Below, in pieces: positions 34,427 to 43,106 of a stretch of 64,000 bases of DNA. Every line of letters begins with the position of its first letter. Position 1 is the stretch's first letter. The DNA comes from Parabacteroides goldsteinii DSM 19448 = WAL 12034 (GTDB taxonomy: Bacteria > Bacteroidota > Bacteroidia > Bacteroidales > Tannerellaceae), in the NCBI RefSeq assembly GCF_000969835.1, contig NZ_KQ033912.1:3421321-3485320 (forward strand). Reading direction: 5' to 3'. The position numbers and the translations under genes were made by a program. Below the pieces are notes generated by a model. It searched no databases. It was given only the letters and a program-made list of their open reading frames with translations, and had not been told where the DNA came from.

Positions 34427-36321
34427 GCGATATAATTCATTTATTACCCGATAGTATAGCCAATCAGATAGCGGCCGGTGAAGTCATTCAACGGCCTGCT
34501 TCCGTTGTAAAGGAACTGGTTGAAAATGCGATCGATGCCGGAGCCGCACATATCCAGGTGAACATTAAGGATGCCGGCCGTGCATTGATCCAGGTGGTCG
34601 ATGACGGGAAAGGTATGTCTGAGACAGATGCCCGTATGGCATTTGAACGGCATGCTACTTCCAAGATCTCTTCGGCTGAAGATCTGTTTTCCCTCCATAC
34701 GATGGGATTTCGCGGAGAGGCGCTGGCTTCTATCGCTGCGGTAGCCCATGTGGAACTGCGTACCCGTTTGAGAGGAACTGAGTTGGGTACGAAGCTATCC
34801 ATCGCCGGTTCCACATTGGAAGATATTAGCCCCGATGCTTGTACAGAGGGAAGTATTTTTTCGATCAAGAACCTATTCTTTAATGTACCCGCGCGCCGTA
34901 AATTCCTGAAATCGAATGAAACGGAGTTCCGTAATATAATCAATGAATTTGAACGTATCGCCCTGGTCAACCCGCAGGTAGCCCTGGTGTTGAACCACAA
35001 TGATACCGAGATATTTAATTTACCGGAGTCAGGTCTCCGCCAGCGTATTATAAATGTATATGGCAAGAACCTGAACCAGAAGTTGCTTTCTGTGGATGCA
35101 CAAAGCTCGCTGGTCACTATTTCCGGTTTTGTAGGTCGCCCCGACTCTGCCAAGAAGCGTGGTGCACTGCAATATTTCTTCGTGAACGGACGTTTCATGA
35201 AGCATCCCTATTTTCATAAGGCCGTTATGCAGGCTTATGAACAGTTGATCCCTCCCGGCGAACAACCCAATTATTTTATCTATTTCACGCTTGATCCTTC
35301 TACGATCGATGTAAATATCCACCCGACTAAGACCGAGATTAAGTTTGAGAACGAGCAGCCTATCTGGCAGATACTGATGGCGGCAACCCGTGAGGCGCTG
35401 GCAAAGTCGAGTGCTATCCCTACCATTGATTTTGATGTGGAAGATGCGATAGACATCCCGGTTTACAACCCGGTCAAAGAACCGGACGGATTTAGAGCAC
35501 CGACCGTGCAGCTTGATTCGGGTTATAATCCATTCAAGGCATCTTCTACCCCGTCTTCTTATTCTCCGTCTTCGCCATCTCCTTCGTCTTCCGGGAAGTC
35601 GGAGTTCGACTGGTCACAACTCTATCAGGGGTTTGAAAGCGACCGCGATGCCGTGCGTAAAGATTTGGAAATGATGGGAGAGGTGATTGAGACGGATGCT
35701 GATGAGAAGCCGGAACCGATAGCTTCTGTTGTTGGAGGCGAAGCCTTGTTTGCCGAAACGACTACTCCATGCTATCAGTACAAAGGTCGTTATATCGTTA
35801 CTTCATTGAAGTCCGGCCTGGCCCTGATCGACCAGTACAGGGCTCATGTACGTATCTTGTTCGACCAGTATCTGAATAATATGCGACAGCAGAAAGGTGC
35901 ATCGCAGCAGGTTCTTTTCCCCGAAATCATTGAGTTCACGGCAGCAGAAGCAGCTGTCTTGCCTGTTCTGTTGGAAGATATGCGTTTTATCGGTTTCGAC
36001 TTGTCGAATCTGGGAAATAACAGTTATGCGATCAACGGCCTGCCTGCCGGACTTGAGAATGTTGACCAGCTGGTTCTGATAAAGGATATTGTCAACCGTG
36101 CTATCGAGACAGGATGTGAAGTACATGAAGAGATCTGTGAAGCAATCGCTTTGTCTCTGGCAAAAGCTGCAGCCATCCGTCCGGGTAAAACATTGTCTGC
36201 CGACGAGATGGATCACCTGATCGCAACCTTGTTCTCCTGCCCGGATTCCAACCTGACTCCCGACGGAAAGACGATCATTTCCATGCTGACTGACGAAGAA
36301 CTGGAGAAACGGTTCAGATAA
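34423..36321 (+). CDS. mutL: DNA mismatch repair protein MutL
   Basis: This protein has 632 aa from ATG 34423; the in-frame TTG two codons earlier is not needed. The GHKL ATPase motifs are intact: ELVENAIDAGA, VVDDGKGM, HATSKI, and GFRGEALASIAAV. A Ser/Pro-rich linker (about residues 370-395) leads to the C-terminal dimerisation domain. The usual endonuclease motif DQHAAHERxxxE appears as DQYRAHVRILFD, and the CPHGRP motif as CPDSNLTPDGK, so nicking activity is doubtful. MutL couples mismatch recognition by MutS to repair. It is the last gene of the envelope operon. Confidence 0.95.
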   Translation: MSDIIHLLPDSIANQIAAGEVIQRPASVVKELVENAIDAGAAHIQVNIKDAGRALIQVVDDGKGMSETDARMAFERHATSKISSAEDLFSLHTMGFRGEALASIAAVAHVELRTRLRGTELGTKLSIAGSTLEDISPDACTEGSIFSIKNLFFNVPARRKFLKSNETEFRNIINEFERIALVNPQVALVLNHNDTEIFNLPESGLRQRIINVYGKNLNQKLLSVDAQSSLVTISGFVGRPDSAKKRGALQYFFVNGRFMKHPYFHKAVMQAYEQLIPPGEQPNYFIYFTLDPSTIDVNIHPTKTEIKFENEQPIWQILMAATREALAKSSAIPTIDFDVEDAIDIPVYNPVKEPDGFRAPTVQLDSGYNPFKASSTPSSYSPSSPSPSSSGKSEFDWSQLYQGFESDRDAVRKDLEMMGEVIETDADEKPEPIASVVGGEALFAETTTPCYQYKGRYIVTSLKSGLALIDQYRAHVRILFDQYLNNMRQQKGASQQVLFPEIIEFTAAEAAVLPVLLEDMRFIGFDLSNLGNNSYAINGLPAGLENVDQLVLIKDIVNRAIETGCEVHEEICEAIALSLAKAAAIRPGKTLSADEMDHLIATLFSCPDSNLTPDGKTIISMLTDEELEKRFR

Positions 36322-36342
36322 GTAAATAATATAGTATATTTG
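36313..36342 (+). promoter_or_regulatory. Promoter of the ECF sigma factor gene
   Basis: TATATTTG (36335-36342) matches the -7 consensus; a weak TTC stands 19 nt upstream at 36313-36315, inside the end of mutL. The ATG is 20 nt downstream. Confidence 0.5.
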
Positions 36343-36362
36343 CTCGTCTAATAACTAAGGAG

Positions 36363-36899
36363 ATGAGTGAGCAGGAGTTCCGCAGCATATACAAGCAGTA
36401 TCATAAAAAACTATGCTATTTTCTCAATTACTATACTCACGATGAGCAAGCTATTGAGGAAGTTGTACAAGATGTTTTTGTATACCTCTGGAAAGAATCT
36501 GACAATTTGAATATAACTTATCTCAAAACCTATCTGTATAGCAGTGCCCGGAATAGGATGTTGAATTATCTACGGAATGAACATACGCGGACGATCATAT
36601 TGGAGCGATGGGCTCAAATGGAATTGGAGGAAAGACAAGCGCAGGATTGCATTGACCGGGCGGAGTTTTTTTTATTATTACAGGATACGATCGAAGCTCT
36701 ACCTCCAAAATGTCGGGAAATTTTTTTGATGAGCCGCGATGAGCGAAAAACTTATAAAGAAATTGCGGAAGAGAAAGGTATTTCAGTCAAAACTGTTGAA
36801 GCCCAGATGGGAATCGCATTAAAAAGAATAAGAGAAAAGATGCTTTCATCTTATAAAGAAGGAGGGGATATCTTCGTTTTTTTGCTAACTCTGCTATAA
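36363..36899 (+). CDS. ECF-type RNA polymerase sigma-70 factor (Bacteroidetes family)
   Basis: This protein has 178 aa. Region 2 is seen in FRSIYKQYHKKLCYFLNYYTHDEQAIEEVVQDVFVYLWKE, and region 4 in IEALPPKCREIFLMSRDERKTYKEIAEEKGISVKTVEAQMGIALKRIREKM. This is the subfamily that pairs with FecR-type anti-sigma factors and SusC transducers. It should direct transcription of the downstream susCD-like operon when the transducer is occupied. The gene for its presumed anti-sigma partner follows after 83 nt. Confidence 0.93.
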   Translation: MSEQEFRSIYKQYHKKLCYFLNYYTHDEQAIEEVVQDVFVYLWKESDNLNITYLKTYLYSSARNRMLNYLRNEHTRTIILERWAQMELEERQAQDCIDRAEFFLLLQDTIEALPPKCREIFLMSRDERKTYKEIAEEKGISVKTVEAQMGIALKRIREKMLSSYKEGGDIFVFLLTLL

Positions 36900-36982
36900 T
36901 TATTCGAAAATCAGAAAAAATATTATTTTGTTTTAAGGGTATTCTTTGATGGGATGTGTCTATTATATAGAAATATAAAAAG

Positions 36983-37990
36983 ATGGATCAGAAAATACCT
37001 CATACATTATTGGCGAAACACTTCGTAAACCAAACTTCCGTAGAAGAATCAGAGGAAGTGAGGAGGTGGCGTGCCCAATCACCTGAGAATGAAAAATTGT
37101 ACCAGGAATATCTACATGAATGGGAAATTGCACATGCTGATTTTTCCCGGTTCGTGCTACCAGATAGTGATAAGATGTGGGGAAACATATTGTCCCGGAT
37201 CAATGAACCTGTTAAAACAATATTATATACTAAGAAGAAACTTTATAAAGCCATTGCTGTTGCAGCTTCAATTGCTTTATTGGTTGGACTTTCTTTCTCT
37301 GTCTGGCTTTCTGCTTATTACCGTTCGGATGGAAATTATTTGGCTGCGGAGGCTGTATTTATTGTTCCTTCCGGACAAAAATCCCAGCTTATATTGCCTG
37401 ATGGAACGAAAGTTTGGATGAATTCCGATTCAAAATTGACTTACCCGGTAGACTTTTCTAAAAAACGCCGATTGGTAAAATTGGAAGGTGAAGCTTATTT
37501 TGATGTCGTACATGATGAGAATAATAAATTTATTGTGAATACCGGTACGGTCAATGTACTGGTGCACGGTACAAGTTTTTCAGTGACTGATTATCCTACC
37601 GATTCTTTTATTTCAGTGGCTCTGGAAAAGGGGAGTGTCTCGGTAGAAACCAGTCGGGAGCATGATTTACTGACCAGATTGGTGCCGGGACAGAAATTGC
37701 TGATCGCTAAATCGGATATTAGCTGGAATGTTTCCGCTTTTGATGCAGAGGCTTATAATATCTGGATGTTGAATAAATTACAGTTTAAAGGAGAATCCCT
37801 TTACGATGTCTTTAGAAAAATAGAGCGTTGGTATGGGGTTAAGATCAGGTTGGAAAATGAAAATCCGTCTTATTCTTATTGGTTTACTTTGAAAACGGAA
37901 TCATTGACTGAGATGTTGAATCTGATCAACCAGATAACTCCTATAGACTATAAAATAAACGGAGAGGAGGTGACCATAAGATATAAATAA
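36983..37990 (+). CDS. FecR-family anti-sigma factor
   Basis: This protein has 335 aa. The cytosolic N-terminus binds the sigma factor (VNQTSVEESEEVRRWRAQSPEN), one membrane helix follows (about residues 87-110, AIAVAASIALLVGLSFSVWL), and the periplasmic FecR domain has the typical VPSGQKSQLILPDGTKVWMNSDSKLTYP and LEGEAYFDVVHDENNKFIVNTG. The C-terminal 70 residues form an STN-like domain (FDVFRKIERWYGVKI in spirit; here YDVFRKIERWYGVKIRLEN). It relays the signal from the SusC-like transducer to the sigma factor. Confidence 0.93.
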   Translation: MDQKIPHTLLAKHFVNQTSVEESEEVRRWRAQSPENEKLYQEYLHEWEIAHADFSRFVLPDSDKMWGNILSRINEPVKTILYTKKKLYKAIAVAASIALLVGLSFSVWLSAYYRSDGNYLAAEAVFIVPSGQKSQLILPDGTKVWMNSDSKLTYPVDFSKKRRLVKLEGEAYFDVVHDENNKFIVNTGTVNVLVHGTSFSVTDYPTDSFISVALEKGSVSVETSREHDLLTRLVPGQKLLIAKSDISWNVSAFDAEAYNIWMLNKLQFKGESLYDVFRKIERWYGVKIRLENENPSYSYWFTLKTESLTEMLNLINQITPIDYKINGEEVTIRYK

Positions 37991-38030
37991 CAGATTCCCC
38001 CTTTACTTTTCTATTGGTGTAGTAAAGAAG

Positions 38031-38115
38031 AGGCATTATGAACCGCTATTCATAATGCCTGCGACCTTCAATATAACTCTTGTTCGAAGATTCTATTCAT
38101 CGTAATGAATAGAAT
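38031..38115. repeat. Two perfect hairpins between fecR-like and susC-like genes
   Basis: AGGCATTATGA (38031-38041) pairs with TCATAATGCCT (38050-38060), 11 bp with an 8-nt loop. ATTCTATTCAT (38090-38100) pairs with ATGAATAGAAT (38105-38115), 11 bp with a 4-nt loop. Neither has a U-run. They lie in the 185-nt gap that should carry the promoter of the susCD operon and may be a double operator or mRNA structures. Confidence 0.7.
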
Positions 38116-38175
38116 AGGGAGCTTATATTCAAGGGCAAAGATACGATTTTTATTATAACCTTAAATTTTAAGAAG

Positions 38176-41100
38176 ATGTTTAAGATAAGAAAAACGTTAA
38201 TTGTTACGTTATTATCAATAATTTTTACCAATGTAGGATTTGCCCAATCCGTGAAAGTGACGTTGTCGCTAAAGAATAGTACCTTGAAAGAGCTTGTCTC
38301 TTCCGTTGAAAAACAAACAAACTATACATTTGTTTTTTATAATGAGATCAATTCGGATCTACCTGTCTCTGTTACATCTAATAATGAGGCTCTGAAATCT
38401 GTATTGGATAAAGTTCTGCCTCCGCTTAAAATCTCTTTTGAAGTTTCAGGGAATCATTTGATCCTGAAAAAAGCAATGGAACGAACTCTGAAAAAGGTAA
38501 GTGGATTTGTCAAAGACGATAGTGGAGAGGGGATTATTGGTGCGAATGTAGTAGAGAAGGGAACGACCAATGGTACGGTTACGGATATGAACGGATATTT
38601 TGAATTCTCAGTTGCTGCTGATGCTGTTTTACAGGTTACATATATTGGTTATAACCCGAAAGAAGTTTCTGCAAGTTCCCGGCAGCCGGTAGCTATTCAA
38701 TTAGAAGAAGATTCAAAACAAATAGAAGAGATTGTCGTTATAGGATATGGTACACAGAAAAAGATATCTGTTACCGGATCTGTTGTTTCATTGAAGGGGG
38801 ACGAGGTAATGAAAAGTCCGTCGATTAATGTAGCCAATTCTTTGATCGGACGTTTACCTGGTGTTATTATAAATAACCGTTCAGGAGAGCCTGGCAGAGA
38901 CGATCCGTCCATTTTTATCCGTGGTAAAAGTACGACGGGCGACTCTTCTCCTTTAGTCCTGATCGATGGTGTGGAACGTGGAGGTTTAGGCGAAATAAAT
39001 CCCAATGATATCGAAAATATTTCAGTGTTGAAAGATGCCTCTGCTGCGATTTATGGAGCAAGAGCTGCCAATGGTGTTTTACTGGTGACTACGAAACGTG
39101 GGAACACCATGAAACCCTCTGTAAGTTTCTCTTATAATCAGGGATTTTCGGAATCGACGCGTACACCAAAGATGGCAGACTCTTATACTTATGCTAAAGT
39201 ATATAATGAAATAGAGGAAGGAGAAGGACGTGCTCCGAGATATACTGCAGAAGAACTGGAAAAATACAGAAACGGTTCGGATCCAGATTATCCGAATACG
39301 GACTGGTATGGCTTTATCACCAAGAAGTTAACTCCGCAACATCGTGTAAATTTGTCAGTATCAGGTGGTAATGAACGTTTGAAATATTATTTATCGTTGG
39401 GTGAGTCACATCAGAGCGGACATTATAAAAATGGGACAACAGATGTCAGATTATATAATTTACGTTCCAATATTGATGTTCAGGTTACTAAATATCTTCA
39501 GGTAGGAATGAACCTGGCAGGAAAGGTCGATGATAATCATTATCCGTATTTCTCGACGAATGAGACATATAGTCATATCTTTTTATATTTGCCCAGTTGG
39601 CAGCCTTATTGGCCCGGGACGGACAAGTTAATGCCAAACCGGGGAAGTGAAAATATCATGAATATGGTAAGCGACGCTGGTGGAACACGGGATATAAAGA
39701 CTACAGCTCTTCAGAGTACGGTTTCTTTTAAACTGGATATCCCTTGGGTGAAAGGTTTGTGGCTGGACGGTAGTGCCAGTTATGATGCAGGTTATGTCTT
39801 TACCAAAGATTTTCAGACACCTGATTATGTTTATTATAAGGATGAAAAGACAGGTGAACTGTATAAAGGACGTTCCGGTATGGGAAGCGATAAGGCCAAT
39901 CTTTCTGAGAAGTATGAGAATCCGACTAATTTGTACATGACTGCAAAGTTGAACTATGATCATACCTTTGGTGTTCATCATGTTGGTGCCATGGTCGGTT
40001 ATGAACAAAGTGAAACAAAAGGAAATTATCTTCAGGCCTATAGAGGGGATTATGTTTCCATTTCAATACCGGAGATCTTTGCCGGAAGCAGTGATAAAAA
40101 CAAACAAAGTAATGATGGGAGTTCGTCACAAACGGCGAGGCAAAATATTTTCGGACGTTTGTCTTATGATTACGCTGGGAAATATTTGGCCCAGTTCACT
40201 TTCCGTCGGGATGGATCTCCTAATTTTCCGGAAAACAAACGATATGGATTCTTCCCTGGCTTTTCTTTAGGGTGGAGAATCTCGGAAGAACCGTTTATGA
40301 AGAATTTGCTTTTCCTGGATAACCTGAAGATACGCGGCTCTTATGGCAAAATGGGGAACGATCAGGTTGGGGCTTATCAGTATCTGACGACTTATAGTTA
40401 TGGTAGCAACTATGTAATAGGGAAGAATGATGTAACCGGGTTAGTTCAAAACGGTGTACCCAATCCTAATATCACCTGGGAAGTTGCCAAGACAACCAAT
40501 ATTGGTTTTGATTCTCGTTTATGGAATGGTCTGTTAGGAATTGAGTTTGATTATTTTAAAACCAGACGTTCCAATATATTGACGAAGCGTTCTGCTATTA
40601 TTCCGGATTATACAGGATTGAAGTTGCCGGATGAGAATATCGGTATAGTAGATAATAAAGGTTTTGAAATGATCGTTTCCCATGAGAACTATTCAAATCC
40701 TCTGAAATATCGGTTGTCTGCTAATGTGTCTTTTGCTCGTAATAAAGTTGTTTTCAGTGATGAGCAACCTGCGGCTGAGCCCTATCAGTATGCAACCGGT
40801 CGCCCGATCGGATCGGGATTGTACTATAATGCAATTGGTATTTTTGAGTCGGAAGAGCAGATAGAGTCATTGCCTCATTTATTGAATACACAACCGGGAG
40901 ATATCATTTATGAAGATGTCAACAAAGATGGTCAGATTGATTCAAGGGACCGTATCCGTGTGAACCAGACTAATACTCCTGAAATAGTTTATTCTTTTAA
41001 TGCGAATTTCGAATATAAGGGATTCGACCTCTCGTTGCTGTTCCAGGGACAGGAGAATGCAAAACAATATTTCGGAAGTTATTTTCCGGTAATGAGTTAT

Positions 41101-41454
41101 TCATTGGGAAACTTTATGGAATGGCGTGCCAAGGATAGGTGGGCACCAGAAAATACAAAGGCTTCTATGCCGAGAGGTAGTTCGAGTATGTGGAATAATA
41201 ATACGGAAGCTTCGACCCAATGGCTGTTGAATGCCGGTTTTCTTCGTTTGAAAAATCTGGAATTCGGTTATACGCTACCTGCTTCTATCTGTGAGAAGTT
41301 ATGGGTAAAGAATCTGCGCGTTTCTTTTAGTGCCAATAATCTCTTTATTATTTACGATCATATGAAGGAATTGGGATTTGATCCGGAAACAACAGACTTT
41401 TGGTATTACCCGCAACAGCGTACCTATAACTTTGGCGTAAATGTAACATTCTAA
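38176..41454 (+). CDS. SusC-like TonB-dependent transducer with STN domain
   Basis: This protein has 1092 aa. A signal peptide ending GFAQ is followed by a secretin/TonB short N-terminal (STN) domain (about residues 25-95), a carboxypeptidase D-like domain (VSGFVKDDSGEGIIGANVVEKGTTNGTVTD), the TonB box region, the plug (SINVANSLIGRLPGVIINNRSGEPGRDDPSIFIRGKS) and the 22-strand barrel ending NFGVNVTF. The STN domain is the part that signals to FecR, so this SusC both imports a substrate and induces its own operon. The SusD-like gene follows after 12 nt. Confidence 0.95.
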   Translation: MFKIRKTLIVTLLSIIFTNVGFAQSVKVTLSLKNSTLKELVSSVEKQTNYTFVFYNEINSDLPVSVTSNNEALKSVLDKVLPPLKISFEVSGNHLILKKAMERTLKKVSGFVKDDSGEGIIGANVVEKGTTNGTVTDMNGYFEFSVAADAVLQVTYIGYNPKEVSASSRQPVAIQLEEDSKQIEEIVVIGYGTQKKISVTGSVVSLKGDEVMKSPSINVANSLIGRLPGVIINNRSGEPGRDDPSIFIRGKSTTGDSSPLVLIDGVERGGLGEINPNDIENISVLKDASAAIYGARAANGVLLVTTKRGNTMKPSVSFSYNQGFSESTRTPKMADSYTYAKVYNEIEEGEGRAPRYTAEELEKYRNGSDPDYPNTDWYGFITKKLTPQHRVNLSVSGGNERLKYYLSLGESHQSGHYKNGTTDVRLYNLRSNIDVQVTKYLQVGMNLAGKVDDNHYPYFSTNETYSHIFLYLPSWQPYWPGTDKLMPNRGSENIMNMVSDAGGTRDIKTTALQSTVSFKLDIPWVKGLWLDGSASYDAGYVFTKDFQTPDYVYYKDEKTGELYKGRSGMGSDKANLSEKYENPTNLYMTAKLNYDHTFGVHHVGAMVGYEQSETKGNYLQAYRGDYVSISIPEIFAGSSDKNKQSNDGSSSQTARQNIFGRLSYDYAGKYLAQFTFRRDGSPNFPENKRYGFFPGFSLGWRISEEPFMKNLLFLDNLKIRGSYGKMGNDQVGAYQYLTTYSYGSNYVIGKNDVTGLVQNGVPNPNITWEVAKTTNIGFDSRLWNGLLGIEFDYFKTRRSNILTKRSAIIPDYTGLKLPDENIGIVDNKGFEMIVSHENYSNPLKYRLSANVSFARNKVVFSDEQPAAEPYQYATGRPIGSGLYYNAIGIFESEEQIESLPHLLNTQPGDIIYEDVNKDGQIDSRDRIRVNQTNTPEIVYSFNANFEYKGFDLSLLFQGQENAKQYFGSYFPVMSYSLGNFMEWRAKDRWAPENTKASMPRGSSSMWNNNTEASTQWLLNAGFLRLKNLEFGYTLPASICEKLWVKNLRVSFSANNLFIIYDHMKELGFDPETTDFWYYPQQRTYNFGVNVTF

Positions 41455-41466
41455 ATACTATTTGAT

Positions 41467-43089
41467 ATGAAAAAGATAATTTATATATTAGTGGCTATTT
41501 TAGCTTTGAACTCATGTGATGTGCTGGACATGAAACCTCTGGATAAAGTTTCGGATGCTGATGTATGGGAAGACAGTGCATTGATAGAACTTTATGTGAA
41601 TGCTTCTTATAATTCTATCAATCATGAATTTAGTCAGCATATGTTAAGTGATGCGAGTGACGAAACTTATTGTATTCATAATTGGGCTAATTTCTGGGTG
41701 ATTCAAAAAGGAGAAATGACTTCTGATAACGTAACGGGTATTTCAGAGAAGATTAATTATTGGAAGTCTGCATATAGTAACATCCGTACGATCAATGTTT
41801 TCTTTGACCGGATTGATGATGCTCCGGTTGAGACAGATCTAAAAAACAGAATGAAAGGCGAGATGAAATTTATCCGTGCCTGGATCTATGCGAATCTGAT
41901 TTGGCGTTATGGCGATGTTCCCCTGATCACAGACTTGTTCGAGTTGAATCAGGATTATAAGGTGAAACGTGATTCTTATAGCGATTGTGTGGATTTCATT
42001 ACAAAAGAACTGGATGAAGCGATGACTTGGTTACCTGCAAAATCGAGTAGTGAAACGTTGGGACGTGCTACAGGGGATGCTTGTAAGGCTTTAAAAGCGA
42101 GAGTTCTATTATATGCTGCCAGCGAGCAGAATAATCCTTCCCATTCAAAAGAAAAATGGGAAGCAGCGGCAGAAGCGACAAAGGCCGTATTGGATGCTGG
42201 ATATAGTTTGGGTAATGATTATCAGTCTGTCTTCCTGGAAGATAATGATGAAATAATCTTTGCGCGTTACTTTACGCAGGCCAATTCTACCGACTTTATG
42301 CTGTTTAACGGTCGGAATGGTTCAAATGGATGGACCGGAGAGAACCCGACGCAGAATCTGGTGAATGCTTATGAGATGACAAATGGTGAATTACCATATC
42401 TGAATGAGGAATTGCCGTTGAAGATAAATCCGGCTTCCGGCTATGATGAGTCGAATCCATATGCCGGACGTGATCCGCGTCTGGATGCTTCGATCCTGCA
42501 TGATGGTTCTATGTGGGCCGGACGGGAGACAGAAACCTGGCACGGCGGACTTGATTCACCGGAGAGTAGCATCGGTTCATGGAATGCCTCGAAGACGGCT
42601 TATGCGTTTAAAAAGTTCATGGTCGAATCCATTCCGCCCTCAGGGTCATCCGTAAAACCTGAAAATCCCTGGATATTCTTCCGGTTAGCAGAATTTTATC
42701 TGAATTATGCAGAGATCATGTATGAGTTGGGCAATGAGGAACAAGCCCGTGAATATGTTAATAAGGTACGTGCCCGTCAAAGTGTGAATATGCCGCCTGT
42801 TACCGCTTCCGGCGAAAAGCTGAGAGATAAGATACGGAATGAACGTCGTGTGGAGCTTGCTTTTGAAGGGCATCGTTTTTTTGATGTAAGAAGATGGTGT
42901 ATCGCTGATGAAACAGAGAATAGGGACCTATTGGCAATGAATATTCAAAAGCAGGCAGATGGTACTAAAACATATGAAGTTACAATGTTATTGAAGCGGT
43001 CGTTTTTAGAGCAACATAAACTGGTTCCTATTCCTCGTACGGAGATAGATAAGAGTGAAGGTTCGCTGGTGCAAAATCCAGGTTATTAA
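41467..43089 (+). CDS. SusD/RagB-like outer-membrane lipoprotein
   Basis: This protein has 540 aa with a lipoprotein signal (LVAILALNSC, Cys17). The SusD-type features are the opening LDMKPLDKVSDADVWED, TPR helices, and the C-terminal block EEQAREYVNKVRARQSV..IRNERRVELAFEGHRFFDVRRW. It forms the lid of the SusC pore and binds the incoming glycan or peptide. The ligand cannot be predicted from the sequence; the neighbouring glycosidase-like gene points to a carbohydrate. Confidence 0.95.
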   Translation: MKKIIYILVAILALNSCDVLDMKPLDKVSDADVWEDSALIELYVNASYNSINHEFSQHMLSDASDETYCIHNWANFWVIQKGEMTSDNVTGISEKINYWKSAYSNIRTINVFFDRIDDAPVETDLKNRMKGEMKFIRAWIYANLIWRYGDVPLITDLFELNQDYKVKRDSYSDCVDFITKELDEAMTWLPAKSSSETLGRATGDACKALKARVLLYAASEQNNPSHSKEKWEAAAEATKAVLDAGYSLGNDYQSVFLEDNDEIIFARYFTQANSTDFMLFNGRNGSNGWTGENPTQNLVNAYEMTNGELPYLNEELPLKINPASGYDESNPYAGRDPRLDASILHDGSMWAGRETETWHGGLDSPESSIGSWNASKTAYAFKKFMVESIPPSGSSVKPENPWIFFRLAEFYLNYAEIMYELGNEEQAREYVNKVRARQSVNMPPVTASGEKLRDKIRNERRVELAFEGHRFFDVRRWCIADETENRDLLAMNIQKQADGTKTYEVTMLLKRSFLEQHKLVPIPRTEIDKSEGSLVQNPGY

Positions 43090-43106
43090 TAATAAATTGA
43101 TTCTCA

